NCBI GenBank assembly: GCA_038030265.1
Contig: CM075937.1
Coordinates: 11,284,001 to 11,348,000, forward strand
Reading direction: 5' to 3'
DNA length: 64,000 nt
Origin: Corythucha ciliata
Lineage: Eukaryota > Arthropoda > Insecta > Hemiptera > Tingidae
The notes beneath the pieces were generated by a model that searched no databases, had not been told where the DNA came from, and saw nothing but the letters and a program-made list of their open reading frames with translations. Both the position numbers and the translations under genes were made by a program. This document shows positions 56,545-64,000 of this stretch, one piece after another (within the stretch, counting starts at the first letter, position 1; each line of letters begins with the position of its first letter).

Positions 56545-57836
56545 ATCTCCACGTTCAACGGGAAAATTACTGACGTATTGGACCGTCATGTCCCTTTTAA
56601 AGCTTTTCGTTCTGGTGCCGGAGGGAGATGGACTGCTTGGATAGACGAGATCAGGGCAGCAATTATGAGGTGATTTCGGTGGTACCGGGGACTGCAGGAT
56701 TGGTACGTCTATCAAGCGGTGAGAAACCGTGTTGTCACATTTGGTCAGGTGAGTCAAGCGTGATTTCTTTCATGGCCGAGGAATCTGACCAGTTTAAGGT
56801 TTGGCGGAAGTTGAAATCGCTTTGAATAGGTCAACATCAAAATCCAACCGCAGAGCGACCCTGCTCCATCGACTCCCTTTGTTCCCATTTTTCCTCCATC
56901 AGTACTGATTTGCCTGCCACTATTGATTCAATCCCAGAAGTTCTGTTTGAGGATGACCGTTTCTTCTTCAGTGACGTCTCGGAGTCTGATATTGCGGTGG
57001 CCTTGGCTAGCTCGAAGTCAGATTCGTTGGGCATTGACTATCTCGGTCTTAGGGACACTAAAAGCTGTTTCTCCTCCGCGTCTGCTCTGCTGGTGGAGAT
57101 AATCAACCTTTCCGTTCAATCAGCAACTTTTCCGAGTCTATGGAAGACGGCCTTGGTTTCCCTCCTCATCGCAAAGGCGCTGAGACCTGCTGGCCCCTCG
57201 GATTTTCGGCCGATATCTATTTTAAGCTGCGTTTCCAAGCTGCTCGAGAGAATTGTTTTCAGGCAAGCGACTGAGTTGTTGGAGGGCAAGGGATCTTTCG
57301 ACCATCTCCAATCGGGCTTCAGACGAGGCTTCAATACCCAGACTGCTGTCTTGAAGGTAACCAATGATGTTTCGCGGGCGATGGATGGTGGGGAGGTGAC
57401 GGCGGTGATCCTGTTAGATTTTAGCAAAGCCTTCGATCAGGTTGACCATTCCACTTTGCTTAGGAAGATGGCGGATTTGGGCTTTTCCAGGAGTGTGATC
57501 GCCTGGTTCCAGTCATATCTATCTGAAAGAAGCAAGATGGTTGTTTGTCCGCTCACGCGCTCTCGTTCGAGGTGCTCTTGAGTTACCTGCGGCGTGCCTC
57601 AAGGTTCTGTTCTTGCCCCTCTTTTTTTTTTTTTTTGTATATACCTCTACGACCTGGCCCGGTGCCTTAGGAATTGTCGCTGTCATCTGTTTGCTAATGA
57701 TGTGAAATTGTATTTCTCATTCTCTCCCGTCGACTTCAACCAGTCTGTTGACCTAATTGAGGAGGACATCCGATCTATTGTGGACTGGGCTCACTGGCAG
57801 CTAAAATCCATAAAAAAGCGATACCAAGAATTTTGA
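56545..57836 (+). pseudogene. CR1-like LINE fragment: RT, dead catalytic box
   Basis: The remnant begins in the endonuclease-RT linker (TDVLDRHVPFKAFRSG at about 56551, frame broken) and reads through RT from about 56910. DFRPISILSCVSKLLERIV is the finger region, LLDFSKAFDQVDHSTLL is motif A (about 57417), then GVPQGSVLAPL. A TGA at 57579-57581 precedes GVPQGS in the same frame. A T run (57622-57636) has replaced several codons after APL with phenylalanines. The catalytic box is FANDV in place of FADDV (Asn at 57696), which would abolish activity. Both ends are truncated and the flanks are the 31-bp array. The FDxVDH style favours a CR1/L2-type clade. Confidence 0.8.
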
Positions 57837-59150
57837 GAATAAAATGGAGAAACCCCACTATTTCACATATACCACTGAGAAAACAGAAAATGCGCTCATT
57901 CACAGCTAAAATTGATGTAAAACCGCTGATTGGCGGCTAAAATGAAAGAAAAAGCGCTAATTCACGGCTGAAATAGAGGAGAAACGATAATTCTAGCCAA
58001 ACTGAAGAAAAACCAATAAAAAACAGCAAAAATGGGGAAAAATTAATCAAAATTGAGAAAATGCACCAATTCGAAGTAAAATTGAGGAAAATGTGCTGAT
58101 TGACGTCCAATATTTATTAAAAAGGGTTGATTTGCGGCTAAAATGGAGAAAAAGCTAAAGTTGAGCTAAAGTTGAGAAAAAGCACACACTGGCGGCTAAA
58201 ATCGAGAAAAAAACGCTAATTCACAACTAAAATCAAGTAAAAGCGGTAATTCGCAGCTAAAATGGAGAAAAAGCGTTACTTAGCATTTCGAGGATAGAAT
58301 GAAGAAAGAACTCTGGGTAACTAACAGAAATAATTGCCAAATTTGCTCTCGTTCGCGTCTAAAATTGAGATAAAAGCGATGACAGGTGGCTGAAATGAAG
58401 GATAAAAGTGCCAATCCACACCTAAATTTGAGAAAATGCACGAATTCAAGGCTAGCTGATTTGCAGCCAAAATAGAGAAAGAGTGCCGCCGATTTGCGGT
58501 TCAAGTGGAGAAAAGTGCTAAAATCGAGGCAAGGCGCTCATTCATCAGCTAAAATCGACAAAAAGCACTTACTCGACTAAAATTGAGAAAAATCAATATT
58601 AAGAATTTTATTTCGAGGGTAAAATGGAGAAAAACATTAATTCACAGCTAAAAACCGCTGAATCGTGGCTTAACTTGAGAAAAAGCGCCGATTTTATGAG
58701 CTTAAATGTATGGACTTGCGGATCAAATTGAAAAGCACTCATTTGCCGCTAAAATGGAGAAAAAGCGCTAAAATTAGAGGCTGAAATGGAGAAAACTTGC
58801 TCATTCACGACTAAAATTGAGATAAATCGTTAGGTAATTTAGGCCTGAAATTTAGAAAAACTATATTTAATAGCTAGAATTTGGAAAAAGTGCTAATTCA
58901 CGACTGAAATTGATCAGAGGGGGTAATTCGTGGCTCAAATTGAGGAAATTGTTACTTATAGCGGCTAAAAATGTCTAAATTTGGAGGGGGAAGCACTAAT
59001 TAGCGGCTAAACAGGATAAAAAGGCGACCAAAATTCAGTAAAAGTGTTAATTTGCGACTGAAATTGAAAAAAGAAAAAGCGCTCATTGTCGAGCGTGAAA
59101 AGGCGCTGATTCGTGGCTAAAGTTGAGAAAAAGTGCTCAATTCGCAGCTG

Positions 59151-59489
59151 GATTGTCCCGCGGGTCTAGCACTGCTGAGATTTGGACACGACGAGCCCAA
59201 AAATCTGCGCGTTCAAGCCCCTCCACGCTCAAATCGAAACAATTTGTCAAAAAATCGCCCTGTTAACACTTGGCCAATTTCTGGCATATCAACATTTAAA
59301 AATTAACAAAAACGCGTATTTTAAGGTTTCTCGACACTAATAATCTGAAAATCACATTGGATTTTTGGTCATACGAGCCGTTGAAGGGGTTGGCACTGTG
59401 ATGTCACTGTTTTTGGCCACTTATATTGCACTCGTTTTCATATTATGAAGCCGCACGAATTTTTTCGCTAACAGCGTTTACACAATCTA
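59151..59489. other. Noncoding spacer
   Basis: Non-repetitive sequence between the 31-bp array and the CACAGC-type array. Nothing recognised. Confidence 0.5.
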
Positions 59490-59680
59490 CAAGCCTGAAT
59501 CACAGCAAAGCTCCTAACTCCCAGCGAAGCTCCAAATCACAGTCAAGCCCCCACCGGAATGATCCAAACCAAAGCACGAACCACAAAGAAATCCTAACCA
59601 CAGCAGTGCTTTAAACGCCGGTACATAGCTCCACCGCAAAGAACGTTCAACCATAGCAAAGCTCTAACCAAACCACTGTG
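59490..59680 (+). repeat. CACAGCAAAGCTCC short degenerate array, copy 2
   Basis: AATCACAGCAAAGCTCCTAA, CCAGCGAAGCTCCAAATCAC, ACCACAGCAGTGCTTTAAA and CATAGCAAAGCTCTAACC follow each other at about 15-30 base spacing. The same family and orientation are seen at 40390-40530; both follow an array of about 30-bp period. Confidence 0.6.
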
Positions 59681-62510
59681 TTGGGGTTTTTCAACATAGG
59701 GAATCCGAACATTGACACGAATTTTCAATCAGAATAACCAATGAAAGGGTTCTTACTGTAATACACGCGATCGAAATTAGCCTGCGTCCGAAGTGAAATA
59801 TCCAGTACCTAACGAGGGGAAAATCCCTAATTTCTGGTTGGTTGTAAGCCAGCTCCGAAAAAATGAGTTTTCAAGGAGTGAAATCCGCCTAATATGGGAC
59901 TTTCCAGAGACCGATCCGCGAAATTGACTTTTGAAAGAACCAAACCTATACAAACATCGCTTTTATATGAACACGAAGGAGGTAAAATCACGAAATTTAG
60001 TTTCTCCCCCGCTCCCTACACCCCTCAACGGTACTACCGCCACTGGGCCACTTTGGGCTGCGTGGAATCGGCTGTCTTTCTTCCTTCATCTATTATAGTC
60101 TACGAATGGTGAGGATCTCGCTATTTCTACTACTTTCAGGCGGTAGTGCTCAATTCGGGACCAGTTGATGAAAAAACTGCCGTTCGGGGGAGGGGGAGGA
60201 CTGAAAAAAACGAGGAAAACTAGAAATTAATGCTTCAAAATTTCACTTTTGCCCTGTAACAGTTTGAATTTCCTTTGGGATCTGTTTTAGAGGGGAATGC
60301 TACCGTTTCACACTCTCTCTCTTTTAACTACATGGTAAGGGACGGAATCAACTTTGCCTCTGCGTGTATGTATGAAGTTTCTGGCTTCTACATTGTTTTG
60401 TACGTTACTCATAGTTGCATCTAAGGGCCGTTAGGTGCCATCCGTATACTTCAGTTTTCGAATACGAGCTCCCTTCTCCCTCGCACCCATTAATTCTTGA
60501 CTTTGTGCCTCGCTTTTCTACTCCTCCCTTTTCATAACTATATAGAAGTACGACTACCTTCCTCAACATCTCTATACGTATTGTAGAGGAAAAAGGAGGG
60601 TATGATGAAGTTTTTCCGCTTAGAAGTGGCGGGACGCGGGGTTCATCGCGCGGGAAACACCCCCCCCCCCTTCTGACTGTGTCTGTGAACTGGGTTGTTG
60701 CCAGAGGGAGGGCGCAATGAGAAAAACCCCATGGTGGCCGCGCGGGGGTGGACGCCCCCCACCGCGCCACCGTCTCTTCAATCCTACTCACAACCTTAGA
60801 ACCGACAAACCCAACACCCCCTTCTCATCATACTCCTCCTTGTGAGTTTGAAAATGCGGAGGCGTGCTTCACTTTGAAAAGGTACACGGTTCTGCGTGCT
60901 TCGGGGGTGGTCTCGCGAAAGCTTGAAAAGTACTCGTGGATGGTGGTGGCTCGTAGCGTAATATTATCGTTTGTATACTTTTGAAAGTCTTGTTTCTATA
61001 ATCTTTTGGGGGAAATGTTGTTATAACTGTGACTTTCTTGTACTAGTGAGCATTATATCTTTTGGATTTTTTCTCTTTGAATTTCAAGCGCATTCGTGAC
61101 AAAATTCATTGTACAGAAGGTAAGCCCATTTTGAAAATTCTTTGCAGTACTTAGTGTGTACCTGACCTTATTATTTCTTCGGTAGGCACAAAATTATTTT
61201 TCAAGGAAAAATGTCTATTTATATGCGGAAATATTTCCCTATTTTTTCTTTTTCAATATCCATAACAAAGGGGTGAACGGTTGAGGGGTGGCTGGGTGTG
61301 AGGGGATCCTAAGTCAACTGTTTCTTAGGCGAAATTGGGAAAGACCTTTCAAACTCCTGTTGAACAATGGGTATAGTTTGGTGAATAAGCGAACGATGAT
61401 GGGGGGGGGGGTATTTTGATTAGCTTGCCGGTTTGGCGTAGCGTAGGCGACGATGAATCTTGGTTGAGAAGTTGTGGAAGGTGGAGAGGGGGAGGCAAGA
61501 GTAAGGGACCAAAAGGTTTAAATTCGGTCATTTATAATCCAACTCGTCTTATCGAAAACTGAAGTCAACTAAACCAGTAGTGTATATACCTTTATACCTC
61601 TCGTTTCGATCTCACAAAAGTGGCTTATCCCTGCACAATTCAGTGAAAACCTTCGGGTTATTTCGAAACTGGTGGGAGGGGAGGGGGCGATGGCAATGAA
61701 CGATCAAGAGACCGCCAAATGGGTTCCAGTGGAAAAGAAGGGGTTATTGCCTGGGGAGGGGAGACCCCGGAGTGGAAAAGGCTAAAGGATATCAGGTGAG
61801 TTACCACCGGTAAGATACACCGCGGAATTTCATATTTTAAGCCATTAGTGTTTTGGGGTGGTAGATTGAAAGGTATTTAATTTGTAGAGACTTTCCTAGA
61901 GAATGACAAGACTTCGCGATATTTCAAAAAGAGCAAGAATGGGACAGAAAATGATTTAAACATTAGCGGGTACGCATGAAATAATGAAGGCAGAGTTTCA
62001 AAAATTCACCCCCTCCCACTATTTAGGACCTTCTGCCTATGTTTACTAATCATTTGGAAGAGCGCCTTAGAAAACGAAAAACAAAAACTTTTTCAGAATT
62101 CCCGCCAAGCCGATAATGCTGCTATAATTAGCTGTCGTCTAACTGTTCCTTGCTTCTTTGCTCTTTTAGTGGCAAGGATTCGGATCTGGGATTGTCCAAA
62201 TGATCGATTGAACTAATCTGGACGAAAATCCCACGAATGTAGGTGGGTTTTCAAAAAAAGAAAAATAATTTTAAGATTACAGTTCGTCACGAAATTCAAT
62301 ACGTTGACATTCTTTGAAGATGACTGTAAATAATAAATGCGTACATCCTTTTTTCGCCTCACAATCTTGCACATACGTCAATGCTTTGTATTCGTGAAAC
62401 CAGAGATTCACTTTTTAGCCTTTTTCATGAGCCAAAAGCTTCGCGAAAAATCCTAAAGCTTCAATTTTGAAGACGAACGTCTGTTCGTAAATTCAAACTA
62501 AGCATTTTTT
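59681..62510. other. AT-rich noncoding stretch
   Basis: No gene or element recognised. GC-rich stretches at 60630-60780 (with a C run at 60660) and G runs at about 61400 yield chance open frames. Confidence 0.5.
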
Positions 62511-62514
62511 TGAA

Positions 62515-64000
62515 TTAATTATTTTTTTATTTTATTTTATTTTTTTTTAATTGGCATTGGTGTTGGAAACCATACAGCCACTGGTGTAAATCATTTAGGT
62601 AGGTGTCAATACGAGGTCATTTAGATTACGCAGCGAACAGACTTCAGAAATTGGTACACATCGAGATAAACGTCGGAATTATTAGAGGTGAGGATACAAG
62701 TGTAGTTAAAAGGGTTCGAGAGTTTATTTTGAAGTTTTTTCAATAGGAGCTCCCTTTGATTTGCGAATAAGCTGCAGGACATAACAATGTGCTCCAAAGT
62801 TCCATCTACATTGCATGTCGGACATAAGGCAGATTGCGCTGCTCCAATTTTGAACAAAAAACTTTGGCAAACGCCGTGATTCAGTCTTAATCTACAAACA
62901 GTTCGAATAAAGTCTTTGCAATCATTTTTGCCCTTGAACCATGTACTAGATGATACAGAAGGAACGTAACTTTTATAAAATTGTCCAGTCGGTGTGGAAG
63001 AATATTTAAGATTCCACTCTTGCAAGTGATAGTTAGAAATGCTCGAGTACAAGTCAAAGTAGGATAATCTAATATCTACACTGTGGCATAAGTCCTCCAC
63101 CATGGGGCTCCTCGCCAGGCGGTCTGCTATTTCGTTTCCTAGAATTTCGGAGTGCGACGGGATCCACATGAGGGACACACGTTTATTCATTCTACCTAGT
63201 TCAGCAGATATTTGTAATATGTCAACAATAGTGTAGGTCAGTTTTGCCTCGATTTTATAATTTTTTATGGAATCAACCGCACTTTTGCTGTCTGTCATGA
63301 TCAAAAGATTGTCGTGTTGAATGCTTTGGAAATACTTGATCGCCTCGAAAATGGCGTATAGCTCGGCCGTGTAAATGGACATTTTGTTTTCAAGATTGAA
63401 GCGTTTACCAATGCCACGCAGTGGGTCATAAAATGCACTGCCTACATGATAGCTAGTTTTTGATCCATCAGTGTAAATAACATAATAATTTTGAAATTTA
63501 GTGTGTAATAGATTTTGAAGAGATGCATTCATTCCTGAAGTGAAGGACTCAGTTTTAGTGAAATAAAATACAGGGATTAGCAGATTTCGTAGTACGGCTG
63601 TGTACGATTCCTCACTCATAGAAAACAAAGGGATTTTAATAAGAGGGTTTACCTGACTTGAGATTCTGTGTGTTCGCAGGAAACTTTCTGTCAGTAAGGG
63701 GGACGATTTTCTGGACCAGAAATTAGAGGTTAGATTAAGCGTGTTGAGGTGAGATATCTTAGCAAAGCATAGAGGATATAAGGCCTTTATCTTTAGTAGA
63801 AGCTTATCTGCCGTCATATCCCTACGTATGCTCAGCGGGTATTCACCCACTTCATTCAGCAGAGCATCCGTTGGTGTTGTTTTCAGCAGTCCGAAACACA
63901 ACTTCAAGGATTTGTGTTGGACAACGTCCAGCTTACGAAGATGGGTTTGCGCAGCTTGACCATAAAACACACACCCGTAGTCAAAAAGGGATCTGATAGT
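62515..64000 (-). mobile_element. RNase H-bearing LINE, 3' part, continuing beyond the window
   Basis: Minus-strand LINE whose 3' UTR (62549-62620) ends TGGTTTCCAACACCAATGCC and then an A-rich tail on the minus strand, A8TA4TA4T-like, at about 62517-62548. The coding frame is open to the window edge. A tail fragment of the same family lies at 13567-13600. The 5' end, endonuclease and RT, if present, lie outside the window. Confidence 0.75.
62621..64000 (-). CDS. LINE ORF2 C-terminal part: connection domain, RNase H, Cys/His tail (partial)
   Basis: One uninterrupted frame of about 460 codons enters at the window edge and stops at 62621. The first part (DVVQHKSLKLCFGLLKTTPT) is the post-RT region common to RNase H-bearing LINEs. 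RNase H has VIYTDGSKTSYHVGSAFYD (first Asp, about 63475), YTAELYAIFEAI (Glu), MTDSKSAVDSI (Asp) and MWIPSHSEILGNEIADRLA (last Asp), so all four acidic residues are kept. The tail CRLRLNHGVC, then CPTCNVDGTLEHIVMSC, is a zinc-binding motif. No stop or frameshift is visible, making this the cleanest coding stretch in the window. It belongs to the I/Nimb/Jockey-like assemblage; the exact clade is unsure. Confidence 0.85.
   Translation of the reverse strand, partial: TIRSLFDYGCVFYGQAAQTHLRKLDVVQHKSLKLCFGLLKTTPTDALLNEVGEYPLSIRRDMTADKLLLKIKALYPLCFAKISHLNTLNLTSNFWSRKSSPLLTESFLRTHRISSQVNPLIKIPLFSMSEESYTAVLRNLLIPVFYFTKTESFTSGMNASLQNLLHTKFQNYYVIYTDGSKTSYHVGSAFYDPLRGIGKRFNLENKMSIYTAELYAIFEAIKYFQSIQHDNLLIMTDSKSAVDSIKNYKIEAKLTYTIVDILQISAELGRMNKRVSLMWIPSHSEILGNEIADRLARSPMVEDLCHSVDIRLSYFDLYSSISNYHLQEWNLKYSSTPTGQFYKSYVPSVSSSTWFKGKNDCKDFIRTVCRLRLNHGVCQSFLFKIGAAQSALCPTCNVDGTLEHIVMSCSLFANQRELLLKKLQNKLSNPFNYTCILTSNNSDVYLDVYQFLKSVRCVI

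Larger units (their letters stand above)
55440..59150 (+). repeat. Degenerate ~31-bp array, plus orientation, interrupted by SINE and LINE
   Basis: The unit is like ATTCGCGGCTAAAATTGAG then AAAAAGCGCTA. At 58197-58290 three consecutive copies measure about 32, 30 and 31 bases. The array is best preserved at 57,860-59,150 and more diffuse at 55,440-56,530. A tRNA-derived SINE (55822-56122) and a CR1-like LINE piece (56545-57836) sit inside it, so it predates both. Confidence 0.7.

Noticed and set aside
53620..59150. Could the regular repeats be a CRISPR array?
   Set aside because: The units are degenerate, contiguous without unique spacers, and lie among eukaryotic retroelements.
60405..60984. 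Opposed open frames of 78-128 codons around 60.4-61.0 kb
   Set aside because: They share a GC-rich patch with C runs and have no recognisable motif.

Overview
This is eukaryotic, probably arthropod (invertebrate) DNA. It is AT-rich and intergenic, and it consists almost wholly of dead or damaged transposable elements set in noncoding sequence. I found no convincing host protein gene, rRNA or CRISPR array. The arthropod call rests on the mix of element types: LOA-like LINEs, other RNase H-bearing LINEs, a CsRn1-type and a K02A2.6-like Ty3/gypsy element, a pogo/Tigger-like transposase, tRNA-derived SINE-like sequences and many small inverted-repeat elements. This is inference; I cannot name a species.

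Layout. 1-6.4 kb: noncoding AT-rich DNA with several MITE-like inverted repeats. 6.4-10.3 kb (+): a LINE with a three-knuckle ORF1 and an ORF2 that lost its endonuclease and the stretch between RT and RNase H. 10.3-13.6 kb: noncoding, with a short repeat array and a LINE 3' tail. 13.6-23.2 kb (-): a badly broken LOA-like LINE, split at its last 16 codons by a 4.5 kb gypsy element with 128-bp LTRs and a perfect 5-bp target duplication. 23.2-28.1 kb: noncoding. 28.1-32.2 kb (+): a second, much fresher LOA-like LINE with one ORF2 frameshift and a long A-tail. This LINE lies between two inverted terminus-like sequences (26,560 and 34,801), each backed by about three tandem units (92 bp and about 101 bp).

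34.8-44.2 kb: noncoding DNA, a degenerate array of about 30 bp period, a GC-rich tandem block, and a tRNA(Thr)-like sequence framed by 30-bp inverted arms. 44.2-47.75 kb: a pogo/Tigger-like transposon nested in a small element with 50-bp TIRs. 49.1-52.9 kb (+): a CsRn1-type gypsy element that has lost the core of its reverse transcriptase. 53.6-59.15 kb: large degenerate arrays of a unit of about 31 bp. The left block is in the opposite orientation to the right one, and the right one is invaded by a SINE and a CR1-like LINE fragment. 59.15-62.5 kb: noncoding. 62.5 kb to the end (-): the 3' part of a LINE with an intact RNase H region, running off the window.

No genes here work together as a pathway. 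The interest lies in the order of nested insertions and in the degenerate short-period arrays, which match no standard class I can name. The same array family recurs at four places, twice followed by the same 'CACAGCAAAGCTCC' repeat.
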